Source: Bacteroidia bacterium
Lineage (GTDB): Bacteria > Bacteroidota > Bacteroidia > J057
Assembly (NCBI GenBank): GCA_030430575.1
Contig: JAUIKF010000056.1
Span: 1 to 54,735, forward strand
DNA length: 54,735 nt
Direction: 5' to 3'
Under the pieces are notes generated by a model. That model searched no databases, was not told the origin of the DNA, and worked only from the letters and a program-made list of their open reading frames with translations. Below, piece after piece: positions 46,001 to 54,705 of this stretch. The position numbers and the translations under genes were made by a program. How positions within the stretch are numbered: position 1 is the stretch's first letter; the number at the start of each line of letters is the position of its first letter.

Positions 46001-48103
46001 AATCGTGACAAAGTACATGCCTGCGGCCAGATTGGAAAAAGTCGCCGAAGGCTGGAAGTTCACCCCATTCAGCGAATAGCTGTAATTGGGATTGCCCCCA
46101 TTTCCTGCTACTGTGATCACCCCCGTATTGTCCCCAAAACAATTTACATCCACCTGATTGGCGAGCGCAACAGACAAAGGAGGAGACTCCGTGATCGTCA
46201 CCGTCACAAAGGCATTACAGCCATTGGCATCACTGATCTGCACCTGGTGCATACCCGCCCATAAGCCTGTGAAGGTATTGTTTGTCGTAAATGGACCCGC
46301 ATTGATACTAAACAAATAGCCAGGGTTTCCTCCCGCCCCAAGAATCGTCGCATAGCCCGTACTATCCCCTGCGCAAGGCACATTGCGCTGAAAATCGACA
46401 TTCGCTGAGAGCGCTGGCGGCTCAGTGAGCATCACCTGCAGGGTTTCCTGACAGCCATTAGCGTCTTCCACGACCACGGTATGGGTACCAGCCATAAGGC
46501 CTGTGAAGTTAATTTGCGGACCAAAATTGCCACCATTGAGGGAATAGCGGTAACTAGGCGTGCCGCCAGCAGCGATGACAGAAAACTGGCCGGTGGCAGC
46601 CCCATTGCAAAGGATATGCGTTGAGGTCCCCAGCGAAAGCGACAAAGGGGCCGCAGGCTGGTTGATCGTAAAGCTCAATGTCGTGTCACAGCCATGTACA
46701 TCGGAGATGGTCACGGTATAGGTCCCCGGCCCAAGATTTGTCACCGTATCTACCCCTATCGGCGTATTCACGGCATTTCGCAATAAAATACCGCTGCTAT
46801 TTCTCCACGAAAAATCATAGGGTCCAGTCCCTTGAATGCCTGCAATGCCGATCCCATTGGCAGCGCCAAAGCAGTCGATGTCATTGCCCAGCACCGCAGG
46901 CACAAAAGGAAAGACATTCACATTGATGGTATCCTTGGAAAAACAGCCGATGGTATCCACGGCGACCACAGAATAGGAAATGCTCGTCGGTGAAAAGCTT
47001 CTGGGGGTAGGGGTCCCCACACCTTGCAAGAAGGTATTGGGGTTCCATGCATAGGAACTCCCTCCAGGAATCGTCGCATCTAACTGCACATATTCATTAG
47101 GACATTTGTTGATGTCAGGGCCGAGATCCACCACAGGGGGTGGGAAGACGTCAATCGTTTTGGTCACAGAATCCTTGCAACCATTGATGTCTGTAATGAC
47201 CAGTTTGACATTTTTGGGGCCAGGCGTAGTGTAAATATGGTTGGGATTGATCTGAGTAGAAGTAGTTCCATCCCCAAAGTCCCAAAACCAAGACGCAATA
47301 TTCGAAATCGCCGAGGCTGAGCCTGCACAGGTAGAGTCAGTGAAGTTCATTTTGGTACGAACCCCCTCACACACCTGGTAGTCTTCTGGTTCAAAATTAG
47401 AAATCAGTTTATAGGAAAAATTGCTGTAGTTGACATCGGATTGGGAGTAGTTATAAAAGCCAAAACGCCCCCGCTCATAGCAGCCAGGCACATCAAAAAT
47501 AACCTGGTTGTCAATGGCGATGGTGATACGCGTAGGGGTATATAAAAGGGTAAAAGTATAAGTGGTAAAGGAGTTCCACCCCGCAGTATTGCTATAATTG
47601 GTGCCCAGCACTTCGTACTTATTGGCGGTATTGAGGTTGCCCCAAAGGTAGAGCAAAATGTCATTGGCAGAACTGATATTCCCTGATACCTTGGCAAGGG
47701 TCATCCCCTCTTGGGCCGTGGTATTGATACCTGTGGTGGTGAATTTGGTCTGAGTCAAATTCTTCCAAGAGAAGAGGTAGGTATCGTAATTGGTCGAATT
47801 TCCCGTCGGGTCATTAAATCCAAATACAAAGCCGACATAGTCATCGTCAAAGCTGGTATTTACCCGAAAAGACCCTTGTATCAGGACATTGATAAAAGTG
47901 TCAGGACTGACGTAAAAGGTCGGGTCTCCATTGATCGTCTGGTTGACAGAAGTTCCGCCCCCTGCCACGGTCCAGTTTCCATTGATAGTCAGACCTTCTT
48001 GACGCCAAGTATTGAAATCGACATTGGTCTGGCACTGACTATGGAGGAGATGAGGAAATAAACTAAATAGGAGAAGAAAAAAGCTTACAAATGATGTTTT
48101 CAT
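43061..48103 (-). CDS. Giant SprB-repeat surface protein with gliding-motility-type C-terminal domain
   Basis: A 1680-residue protein. The ATG at 48103 starts a signal peptide (MKTSFVSFFLLLFSLFPHLL, then HSQC); 27 open codons upstream are low-complexity. Residues about 25-245 resemble a thrombospondin-C-like jelly roll (DDDYVGFVFGFND). A PKD domain (WFWDFGDGT) and an Ig-like domain follow. About 14 SprB repeats of ~78 residues then fill about 425-1500, each with a motif like VDCNGNSTGSVFL and a VTIRDDSLC end. A final PKD domain precedes the C-terminal domain (FANAFSPNDDGINDEFFF; RWGKQIALI; GVYVYVIRATF), a type B T9SS sorting module. SprB-like proteins act as mobile surface adhesins in gliding. 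A role in adhesion is likely; gliding is unproven without other genes. Confidence 0.88.
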   Translation of the reverse strand: MKTSFVSFFLLLFSLFPHLLHSQCQTNVDFNTWRQEGLTINGNWTVAGGGTSVNQTINGDPTFYVSPDTFINVLIQGSFRVNTSFDDDYVGFVFGFNDPTGNSTNYDTYLFSWKNLTQTKFTTTGINTTAQEGMTLAKVSGNISSANDILLYLWGNLNTANKYEVLGTNYSNTAGWNSFTTYTFTLLYTPTRITIAIDNQVIFDVPGCYERGRFGFYNYSQSDVNYSNFSYKLISNFEPEDYQVCEGVRTKMNFTDSTCAGSASAISNIASWFWDFGDGTTSTQINPNHIYTTPGPKNVKLVITDINGCKDSVTKTIDVFPPPVVDLGPDINKCPNEYVQLDATIPGGSSYAWNPNTFLQGVGTPTPRSFSPTSISYSVVAVDTIGCFSKDTINVNVFPFVPAVLGNDIDCFGAANGIGIAGIQGTGPYDFSWRNSSGILLRNAVNTPIGVDTVTNLGPGTYTVTISDVHGCDTTLSFTINQPAAPLSLSLGTSTHILCNGAATGQFSVIAAGGTPSYRYSLNGGNFGPQINFTGLMAGTHTVVVEDANGCQETLQVMLTEPPALSANVDFQRNVPCAGDSTGYATILGAGGNPGYLFSINAGPFTTNNTFTGLWAGMHQVQISDANGCNAFVTVTITESPPLSVALANQVDVNCFGDNTGVITVAGNGGNPNYSYSLNGVNFQPSATFSNLAAGMYFVTIQDDSLCQTLSDTITLTQPIPLAVIDTFQSNVDCNGNSTGSVFLQGSGGHPGYMYSIDGVNFGANHVISNLAAGPYTVTIRDDSLCTATHAVTITEPPVLTGSIASLTDVDCNGNSTGEVTIRANGGTAPYQFAIDGVTFVTDSTFTGLAAGSYTITIQDDSSCLTTVPVTITEPTPLVEMLVGKTDVDCFGNANGSLTVSATGGTVPYQYALANVTTFQTSGTFSQLAPTNFFVVVQDSQLCTDTISVSITTPTGLTVNIDSVIHIGCNGDSTGKIGITPAGGTAPYEVSLDAGMTYGPIQLLTGLPAGNYPMLVRDAQGCIAGFSLSISEPSAVVGGLKWQRDVACFGDNTGYIALNASGGHGNFRFTVDNVNFSSDSVLFNLTAGAYTAVILDDSSCSVSVPVTISEPPLLVSSVQTLEHVSCFGLNDGRVSLTTNGGVTPYGFSLDGGTPSPDSTFSNFGPGNYTITVQDDSACTVDVPFVILEPDTLVLSLVEQINVACNGEATGQITLAHTGGWTPHVYSVNGGVFGPSPVFGGLSVGTYTFTVSDDSSCTDQLSVTVTEPPLLTVGLVDQTDIDCFGNLTGDFSVVGGGGTPAYSYSIDGINFGPDSAFAQLGAGLYTLTIRDDSSCTQTLDITLMEPDTLVVTARGIDVRCFEGMDGSVFADVVGGTTPYDISWDTDPVQVTQSVTGLARGLYAVSIIDAQGCTDTSSVFIDHPPLLELALVDSVHPYCDWANGSISVQASGGVSPNYQYIWDTDPPLAEQNITNLLEGEYTVVVADDNGCTDTLSVEIFNTPPADPNFFSEPSYADPILLSDATILFLNASQGASAYVWNFGDELGGSQEENPVYTYSQPGDYPVTLTAYNKYFECPADTTITLHIIPDGSLYFANAFSPNDDGINDEFFFVGEGMVQMEAQIFNRWGKQIALIQDPNTGWNGRYKNTGESVPEGVYVYVIRATFNNGTKVERSGTITLIR

Positions 48104-48375
48104 AGGATTCACTAAGGGGAGAATCAAAATTAAAATCAAAATGAAAATGAAAAGCGTCGATTCTTGAAGGCTTATAAAAAGCAAATCGTCACTTTATCTA
48201 CTCATCATTCTGAAAGGATTGGACTTACGAGACACCCAAATAACGCTAATTCCCCTACCAAAAGTCAGTAGAGGGGATAAATTGCTGATTTTTTCAGGTG
48301 AATGGTGGGGTTCCTTCGTTGTTAGATGCTTTTTGTATAAAAACCAGCGTTCCAGATTTTTCCTATCTTTACTAA

Positions 48376-49932
48376 ATGAAAAAGTATCCTATAGGCCTGC
48401 AAGATTTTCAGGAATTGTTAAAAGGGGGATATCTATATGTCGATAAGACAGAAAGTATATTCAAGTTAGTTGAAGCTGGGAAATATTATTTCCTTTCTCG
48501 CCCAAGACGGTTTGGCAAGTCCTTATTGCTATCTACGCTCAAGTATCTTTTTCTAGGTAAAAAAGACCTTTTTGAAGGCTTATGGATTGATGGGAAATAT
48601 GATTTTGAACCCCATCCTGTACTTCACTTCTCCTTTAGCACCTTGGGCTATAGAGAAATAGGGCTACAGGCCGGTCTTCTGCAAGCCCTCAATAATAAGG
48701 CGCGCGAAGCGGGTTTTGAATTGACTCAACAAGGTCTCGGACCTCGTTTCCAAGAATTGATCCAGAAATTGGCAAAAGATGGCCAAAAGGTCGTCTTGCT
48801 CATAGATGAGTATGATAAGCCCTTGGTAGATTATATAGAAAAGCAAGATCAAGCAGAAGAGAACAGAGAAATCCTTAAATCATTCTTTTCTATCCTTAAA
48901 GATGCTGACGCTTATCTGCGCTTTTTCCTCATCACTGGGGTTTCCAAGTTCAGCAAAGTATCGCTTTTTTCAGATCTGAATAACTTAGAAGACCTTACCT
49001 TGGCACCTGCAAGTACCACGCTTACGGGATATACCCAAAAGGAATTGGAAGATTATTTTGAAGAACCGCTTCGAGAATTGGCAAAGGAAGAAAACTTATC
49101 TTATGAAAGCCTACTCGATAAAGTACGCTTATGGTATAATGGCTATCGGTGGTCTGGAGAAAATACGCTGTATAACCCTTTTTCTATCCTGAATTTAGTT
49201 AAACAACAGCGGTTTAGTAATTTTTGGTGGGAGACAGGTACGCCTACCTTTTTGATCAAAAAACTCCGAGAAGGCTTTCATTATGACCTTACTCAACTTG
49301 AAGCTAGTCAGGTAATGTTCGAAAGCTTCACAATAGATAATACAAATTGGTTGGCACTATTATTTCAAACGGGTTATCTGACACTTGTTAACTATGAGCC
49401 TGAAGATCAATTATATACACTTGACTACCCCAATTTAGAGGTAAAAAATACGATGCACCAGCACTTGCTTGCAGCGTTCCGATCTACTCAAAACACGGAT
49501 AGTTTACCTTTATTGATAAAGATCAAAAAGTCGCTTGAAAGAGGAGAGGTAGAACAAATGATCGAACAAGTTAATATCCTTTTTTCTTCCGTTCCCTATC
49601 AGCTTTTTCAACAAAAACAAGAAGCTTTTTTTCACGCCATCCTTCACCTGAGTTTTTCGGGTGTTGGCCTATTCGTAGAATCAGAGGTAAGTACTGCCAA
49701 AGGAAGGGTGGATACTGTGGTGCATACAAAAGAACGAATCTATGTAATTGAATTTAAACTAGATGGCTCCTCAGCTGCAGCCCTTTCACAAATTCGTGAG
49801 AAGCGATATGGAAGTCCCTTTTTAGGTAAAGGAAAAGCGGTAATAGCGCTAGGCGTGAATTTCAGTTCAGAGAAAAAGGAAGTTACCGAATGGGAGGCAA
49901 TCTCCTATGAATCTCTCCTAGTAGGCGGCTAA
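48376..49932 (+). CDS. AAA-ATPase-like / PD-(D/E)XK nuclease superfamily protein
   Basis: A 518-residue protein of the family with an N-terminal AAA-ATPase-like domain and a C-terminal PD-(D/E)XK nuclease domain. The start MKKYPIGLQDFQELLKGGYL is diagnostic. A Walker A-like loop is RPRRFGKSLLLSTL (about 43-56) and Walker B is VVLLIDEYDKPL (about 138-149). The nuclease site near the end reads ESEVSTAKGRVDTVV and YVIEFKLDG. These genes are numerous in Bacteroidota; their function is unknown, and defence or mobile-element roles are proposed. TATCTTTA at 48364-48371 lies almost at the ATG, which would give an almost leaderless transcript. Confidence 0.85.
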   Translation: MKKYPIGLQDFQELLKGGYLYVDKTESIFKLVEAGKYYFLSRPRRFGKSLLLSTLKYLFLGKKDLFEGLWIDGKYDFEPHPVLHFSFSTLGYREIGLQAGLLQALNNKAREAGFELTQQGLGPRFQELIQKLAKDGQKVVLLIDEYDKPLVDYIEKQDQAEENREILKSFFSILKDADAYLRFFLITGVSKFSKVSLFSDLNNLEDLTLAPASTTLTGYTQKELEDYFEEPLRELAKEENLSYESLLDKVRLWYNGYRWSGENTLYNPFSILNLVKQQRFSNFWWETGTPTFLIKKLREGFHYDLTQLEASQVMFESFTIDNTNWLALLFQTGYLTLVNYEPEDQLYTLDYPNLEVKNTMHQHLLAAFRSTQNTDSLPLLIKIKKSLERGEVEQMIEQVNILFSSVPYQLFQQKQEAFFHAILHLSFSGVGLFVESEVSTAKGRVDTVVHTKERIYVIEFKLDGSSAAALSQIREKRYGSPFLGKGKAVIALGVNFSSEKKEVTEWEAISYESLLVGG

Positions 49933-49970
49933 ATCCACCGTAAATAAATCCAAAAACCACCATTTCACCG

Positions 49971-50005
49971 TAGGTAGAGAAATTTTTTAAAAAATTCACT
50001 ACCTA
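49971..50005 (+). promoter_or_regulatory. Hairpin ending at the start codon of the first DUF4331 gene
   Basis: TAGGTAG (49971-49977) pairs with CTACCTA (49999-50005), whose last base is the A of the ATG. Between them lies the palindrome AATTTTTTAAAAAATT (49981-49996). A fold here would cover the initiation region and could control translation. Confidence 0.5.
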
Positions 50006-51759
50006 TGTTTTACCATTTTTCAAAATCCCCACTCCCCTTTTGGGGTGCCATCACCTTGTTGTTGGCACTTGCAATTGGGCCGCAGGCGCTCCTGGCTTCC
50101 AGCCATCGCGAGGCGCCGATGATCGCCAATGACCCCCTGGCAGACAATACCGATTTGTATGCCTTTAGGAGTCCTGATGACCCGAATACGGTCACCATTA
50201 TCGCTAATTATATCCCTGCTGAGCTACCTTATGGTGGTCCCAATTATCATTCGTTTGGCGAAGACATTCGCTACGAGATACACATTGACAATGATGTATC
50301 TACGACGGGGGATGACATTATCTATCGCGCTACCTTCCAGAAGACCAATGAGGACCCTACCACGTTCTTCAACATTCGCCTCGGTCTACAAAACCTAAAG
50401 ACAACTTATACCTTGGAACGCAGTATCGATGGCGGTATGTCCTTCCAGACCATCGTCACGAATGGCATGGTACCTCCACCCAATATCGGGCCTCGCTCGA
50501 TCGAAGACCCTGTTGTAGGCCTTGGCGCTACCGACTATGATGCTCTGATGGCACAAGCCATTACGACTGCTATGACGGGTGAAACCGTCTTTTGTGGGCC
50601 GGTAGATGATCCATTTTTTGTGGATTTGGGCGGCATCTTTGATTTGGGAAACTCCCCTCGCCAAGGCACCAATATCATGCGTGACGGCCTGGGAAGAGCC
50701 AATACGCATGCGATTGCCCTTCAGATTCCCATTTCCACCCTCCAGAAAGACGGCAAAGACGTCAACCAAGCGGCTGATATCCTCGATGGCGACTTTGTCA
50801 TCGGTGTATGGGCATCAGCCAGTCGTCAGCAGCTTCAGACGCTCAACGGCAATGGGACGGTCACTAATAGTGGCAACTGGGTACAGGTATCTCGCTTGGG
50901 CATGCCGCTGACCAATGAAGCGGTGATTCCCGTTGGGTTCAAAGACGAGTGGAATAGCCGCACGCCTTACAATGAAAATCCAGCACATTTTGAGTTTTTC
51001 TACAACCCCGAACTGGCATTGTATATGGATGATGACTTGTTTGGTGGGGCTGTGCCTGCCTTCAAAGGGCTTCGCATCCAGCGCAATTCCCTCGGCGCTT
51101 TTGACTTTGGCAATACGCAAAATGGACTGTATGGCCTCAAGGGAAATGCTGCGCTTGCAGGCACCGCCCTTGACGATGCCGTCTTTGGTACGCTCCTACT
51201 CCCTGATACCAATAAACCACGCTCGGTAGACCTCTGGCCTGCCTTTCATACGGGCGTACCCAATGTGCGGCCTTATCAGTTGGCGACGGGCAAAAATGGC
51301 GATCCACTCGCAGCAGGCAAGCCTTTTGTCAACAATTTCCTCCCTAATGGCGGAGACATGCTTCGCCTGAATATGGCTACGCCAGTGACGGACCGCTCCG
51401 CCCCAGAATTTAGCTCAATGGGACTGATCAATGCGGCCGTTCTCGGCCTTACAGACCCGGCATACAATGCTAATAGCAATTTGGAATTCATTCCCAATAT
51501 GGACGGATTTCCCAACGGTAGGCGCTTGGAAGATGACGTAACACGCATAGAGCTGCAAGCCGTTGGAGGCGTTGTACTCGCTGCAATTGGTCTTTGGTAC
51601 GATGACTTTGATGCCAATGACCCTAATGCTTCCCCTGTAACGAACATGCTACTCAATAATTTGCAGTATTCAACTGGGGTAGAAAAAAACGATACAACGT
51701 TTAGGACTTCTTTCCCTTATGTACAGGCCCCTTGGAGAGGAACGGAAGTAGGGAAATGA
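50005..51759 (+). CDS. Exported DUF4331 protein without sorting domain
   Basis: A 584-residue protein. Signal peptide about 1-31 (ends QALLASS). The DUF4331 signature follows at once: SSHREAPMIANDPLADNTDL, then FRSPDDPNTV and DIRYEIHIDND. The family is thought to form an all-beta fold of unknown function, often in cell-envelope or extracellular proteins. The protein ends at YVQAPWRGTEVGK, just where the paralogue continues into a linker and T9SS domain, so this one may stay in the periplasm. The next gene starts 32 bases downstream. A hairpin covers the start codon. Confidence 0.85.
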   Translation: MFYHFSKSPLPFWGAITLLLALAIGPQALLASSHREAPMIANDPLADNTDLYAFRSPDDPNTVTIIANYIPAELPYGGPNYHSFGEDIRYEIHIDNDVSTTGDDIIYRATFQKTNEDPTTFFNIRLGLQNLKTTYTLERSIDGGMSFQTIVTNGMVPPPNIGPRSIEDPVVGLGATDYDALMAQAITTAMTGETVFCGPVDDPFFVDLGGIFDLGNSPRQGTNIMRDGLGRANTHAIALQIPISTLQKDGKDVNQAADILDGDFVIGVWASASRQQLQTLNGNGTVTNSGNWVQVSRLGMPLTNEAVIPVGFKDEWNSRTPYNENPAHFEFFYNPELALYMDDDLFGGAVPAFKGLRIQRNSLGAFDFGNTQNGLYGLKGNAALAGTALDDAVFGTLLLPDTNKPRSVDLWPAFHTGVPNVRPYQLATGKNGDPLAAGKPFVNNFLPNGGDMLRLNMATPVTDRSAPEFSSMGLINAAVLGLTDPAYNANSNLEFIPNMDGFPNGRRLEDDVTRIELQAVGGVVLAAIGLWYDDFDANDPNASPVTNMLLNNLQYSTGVEKNDTTFRTSFPYVQAPWRGTEVGK

Positions 51760-51791
51760 AAATTAGCATAAAAATAAAAGTTAAAATCAAC

Positions 51792-53834
51792 ATGAAATCT
51801 TTTATCTATAAATACCTGGCAGCGAGCGTATTATGCTTTGCATTAGTTGCCAATACCACATGGGCTTCCAGCCACCGCGAGGCCCCGTTCATCGCCAATG
51901 ACCCCTTGGCGGACAACACAGACGTCTATGCCTTTCGCAGCCCAGACGATCCTAATATGGTGACCCTAATCGCAAATTATGTTCCCTTGCAATTGCCGCA
52001 GGGCGGACCCAATTATTACCAATTTGGGGAAGACATTCGCTATGAAATTCATATCGATAACGATATAAATACCACTGGTGATGACATCATCTACCGTTTT
52101 ACCTTCGACCGAGTCAATGATGATCCCACTACTTTTTTCAACATTCGCCTCGGTCAGCAAAACATCAAGACAACCTACACCTTGGAGCGTAGCATCAACG
52201 GTGGTGCCAATTTCTCTACCATCGTTACAAACGGCATCGTACCTCCGCCGAATATCGGGCCTCGCTCTATCCAGGGAGGTGCTGGACTCAACGCAGTAGA
52301 CTATGAAACCCTGATGATGAGCGCCATCATGACTGCCACAACCAACCAGGAAAAGGTATTTTGTGGCCCTGCTGACGATCCTTTTTTTGTAGATCTAGGC
52401 GGAATCTTTGATTTGGGTGATTCGCCTCGCCAAAACGGCGCTGCACAAGACGGCTTGCGTGGCAAAAATGTAAGCACAATTGCCATTCAAGTACCCATCT
52501 CAGTGTTGCAAAAAGATGGCAAGGACGTGTCTCAGGCGACTGATATTCTCGACGGGGACTTCGTCATCGGGGTATGGGCTTCTGCCAGCCGTCAGGCTAT
52601 GCGCACGCTTAATACAGATGGTTCTACTAGCTACTCAGGCAACTGGGTACAGGTATCCCGTCTAGGCATGCCGCTCACCAATGAGGCCGTCATTCCGATA
52701 GGTGCCAAAGACGAGTGGAATTCTCGTACCCCATATAATGAGAATCCAGCTCATTACGAATACTTCTACAACCCAGAATTGGCTTTGTATATGGATGACA
52801 CGCTCTTTGGTGGTGCTGTACCTGCATTTTCGCCCCTGCGTATCCAGCGCATGTCATTAGGCGGATTTAATTTTACCAATGGAAATGATGGGCTGTATAT
52901 CCTGAAAAATACGCCTTTTGTGACTGGGACGGCCTTAGATGACACCATTTTTGGCTCCGTACTCCTTCCAGATTCTCTGAAACCACGTTCCGCGGACCTC
53001 TGGCCCATCTTCCATACAGGCGTGCCGAATATGGCCCCCTATCATTTGGAGACGGGCAAAGGAGGAAATCCCTTCTTCGATGGGAAACCCTTTATCAACA
53101 ACTTCCTCCCCAACGGCGGCGACATGCTCCGCCTCAATATGGCAACGCCTGTGACAGATCGCAATTCCCCCGATTTCAGCCCCTTGGGCCTGATCCAGGC
53201 AGCAGTCTTGGGACTGACTGATACGAACTACAACCAATCAAAAACACTGGAAATGATCCCCAATATGGACGGTTTTCCCAATGGGCGGCGCTTGGAAGAC
53301 GACGTGACACGCATAGAATTGCAAGCTGTAAGCGGGGTTGTGCTCGCTGCGATAGGACTATGGTATGATGATTTTAATGGGTTTAATTCGCCCATTACGC
53401 AGGACTTATTGGATGTATTGTCTTATTCGACAGGCGTAGAGGAAAATGATACGACATTTAAACCTACTTTCCCTTATGTCCAGACCCCTTGGGCAGGCAG
53501 CGGTGAATGTGGAGGCCTAGAAGTCATATACAATCAGCCTATGATTTTGATCCCTACCGCCATCGAAAAGGATCAAGTCTATAAGCCATTAACAGTCTAT
53601 CCTCAGCCTGCCAAAGAGGCGCTCAACATCAGTTTCACGGCTGAAAATAGCCGTGAGGTACAAGTGGAAGTATATGCTGTGACAGGTGCGGTGGTTCATC
53701 GCGAATCTTATCAGATGGCTCCAGGAGACAATCAGCTTCGCCTGCGCGTACAGCAATTGCCTACTGGGACTTACTTCGTCAAGATGAGTAGTGAGGATGA
53801 TGTCCTTGGCAGCGCCAAGTTCATTAAGCAATAG
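51792..53834 (+). CDS. Secreted DUF4331 protein with T9SS sorting domain
   Basis: A 680-residue protein starting at the ATG at 51792 (MKSFIYKYLAASVLCFALVA); the frame is open 60 bases upstream through low-complexity AAAATN words. Signal peptide about 1-25. The DUF4331 part (ASSHREAPFIANDPLADNTD onward) is closely similar to the preceding gene along its whole length, so they arose by tandem duplication. Unlike it, this protein continues into a linker (GSGECGGLEVIYNQPMILI) and a T9SS sorting domain (TVYPQPAKEALNISF ... SAKFIKQ). It is expected at the cell surface. It is followed by a strong terminator at 53879. Confidence 0.88.
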   Translation: MKSFIYKYLAASVLCFALVANTTWASSHREAPFIANDPLADNTDVYAFRSPDDPNMVTLIANYVPLQLPQGGPNYYQFGEDIRYEIHIDNDINTTGDDIIYRFTFDRVNDDPTTFFNIRLGQQNIKTTYTLERSINGGANFSTIVTNGIVPPPNIGPRSIQGGAGLNAVDYETLMMSAIMTATTNQEKVFCGPADDPFFVDLGGIFDLGDSPRQNGAAQDGLRGKNVSTIAIQVPISVLQKDGKDVSQATDILDGDFVIGVWASASRQAMRTLNTDGSTSYSGNWVQVSRLGMPLTNEAVIPIGAKDEWNSRTPYNENPAHYEYFYNPELALYMDDTLFGGAVPAFSPLRIQRMSLGGFNFTNGNDGLYILKNTPFVTGTALDDTIFGSVLLPDSLKPRSADLWPIFHTGVPNMAPYHLETGKGGNPFFDGKPFINNFLPNGGDMLRLNMATPVTDRNSPDFSPLGLIQAAVLGLTDTNYNQSKTLEMIPNMDGFPNGRRLEDDVTRIELQAVSGVVLAAIGLWYDDFNGFNSPITQDLLDVLSYSTGVEENDTTFKPTFPYVQTPWAGSGECGGLEVIYNQPMILIPTAIEKDQVYKPLTVYPQPAKEALNISFTAENSREVQVEVYAVTGAVVHRESYQMAPGDNQLRLRVQQLPTGTYFVKMSSEDDVLGSAKFIKQ

Positions 53835-53878
53835 GTTAAGGTGGTTAGTTAGAAAGCTTTAGACAGCTTTTTAGGTGG

Positions 53879-53919
53879 AGGTCAATGCGCCGAGAGGCGC
53901 GTTGGCCTCGCTTTTTTTT
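53879..53919 (+). terminator. Rho-independent terminator after the DUF4331 pair
   Basis: AATGCGCC and GGCGCGTT pair around a GAGA loop (one T:G wobble), extend outward through further imperfect pairs, and are followed by eight T. It lies between the DUF4331 pair and the GIY-YIG gene. Confidence 0.85.
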
Positions 53920-53950
53920 GACTAAATTTATGCCCAAATCTACTATAAGA

Positions 53951-54340
53951 ATGAAAGGGTATATGTACATATTGCTATGTGCTGATGGGAGTTATTACAC
54001 AGGAAGTACTAAATATCTAGAACTTAGAATTACCCAACATCAAAATGGGGAAGGGGCTAATCATACCCGAAAACGTCTACCTGTTAAGCTTGTCTATTAT
54101 GAGGAATTTGATCGAATCGACATGGCTTTTTATCGTGAAAAGCAGGTACAAGGCTGGTCCAGGCGTAAAAAGGAGGCTTTAATCAATGGAGAATTTGAGC
54201 AACTTCCTACTTTATCTAGGAATTACACCGAATATGGGAAGCCTATTCTTCCCCCTCCGTCGCCTTCGCCCCCTTCGACCCCTTCGACAAGCTCAGGGGC
54301 CGAAGGGACCGAAGGCGACGGGAAAGACGAGCTTTCATAG
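53951..54340 (+). CDS. GIY-YIG domain protein (UPF0213-like endonuclease)
   Basis: A 129-residue protein. The ATG at 53951 (MKGYMYILLCADGSYYTGST) matches the family start; an earlier ATG lies inside the terminator. YILLC and YYTGST are the variant GIY-YIG strands, followed by LRITQHQNGEGANHTRKRLP and FYREKQVQGWSRRKKEALI. These are the usual UPF0213 landmarks, including the catalytic Tyr, Arg/His and Glu. The last ~30 residues (PPPSPSPPSTPSTSSGAEG) come from a repeat and are not part of the family. The domain is probably an endonuclease for DNA repair or branched structures; function is unproven. Confidence 0.8.
   Translation: MKGYMYILLCADGSYYTGSTKYLELRITQHQNGEGANHTRKRLPVKLVYYEEFDRIDMAFYREKQVQGWSRRKKEALINGEFEQLPTLSRNYTEYGKPILPPPSPSPPSTPSTSSGAEGTEGDGKDELS
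54257..54321. repeat. TTCGACAAGCTCAGG hairpin repeat, first copy
   Basis: CGTCGCCTTCG and CGAAGGCGACG arms enclose CCCTTCGACAAGCTCAGGGG and CCGAAGGG words. The repeat overlaps the 3' end of the GIY-YIG gene and supplies its C-terminal tail. A second copy lies at 54426-54487. Confidence 0.7.
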
Positions 54341-54425
54341 GTCATAATGCTTTATTAGGCTTCGGAGGCTGAGCTTGTCGAAGCCGAAGAAGCCAGAGCC
54401 ATCAAAGGCAAAGCCTCTGATAAGG

Positions 54426-54487
54426 CGCCGCCTGAGGCCCCTCCGCCCCCTTCGACAAGCTCAGGGGCCGAAGGGCCTCAGGCGACG
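54426..54487. repeat. TTCGACAAGCTCAGG hairpin repeat, second copy
   Basis: The same inner words (TTCGACAAGCTCAGGGGCC) recur inside outer arms CCGCCTGAGGCCC and GGGCCTCAGGCG. The stem differs from the first copy but remains paired. Such repeats are common between genes in many bacteria. Confidence 0.7.
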
Positions 54488-54521
54488 GAGAAGGCGAGCA
54501 TTCTTAAGGTATACTACCCTA

Positions 54522-54611
54522 TGTCCATTTTTAGCCAAAAATTGAACAAACACCCCAAATCTGTCTATTTTTCACAAAAAACTGGACACAATCAGGGATT
54601 GCGTCCAGTTT
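54522..54611. repeat. Imperfect 26-base direct repeats with GTCC/GGAC ends
   Basis: TGTCCATTTTTAGCCAAAAA at 54522 and TGTCTATTTTTCACAAAAAA at 54562 are diverged copies spaced 40 bases apart. A third, inverted partner (GCGTCCAGTTT) lies near 54600. They could be the end of a transposon or an operator array; the window ends too soon to tell. Confidence 0.35.
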
Positions 54612-54705
54612 AGGATTGTGTACGAAATAAGTTCGTAATTTAGCAAAAAGAGGTTATGTTGTTTTTTTGGGAGCTATTTTTTAGGAAAAAGATATCAGCG
54701 CAGCC

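Noticed and set aside
50005-53834. DUF4331 pair as an assembly duplication
   Set aside because: The two genes differ throughout at nucleotide and protein level and in their ends, so this is a real, older duplication.
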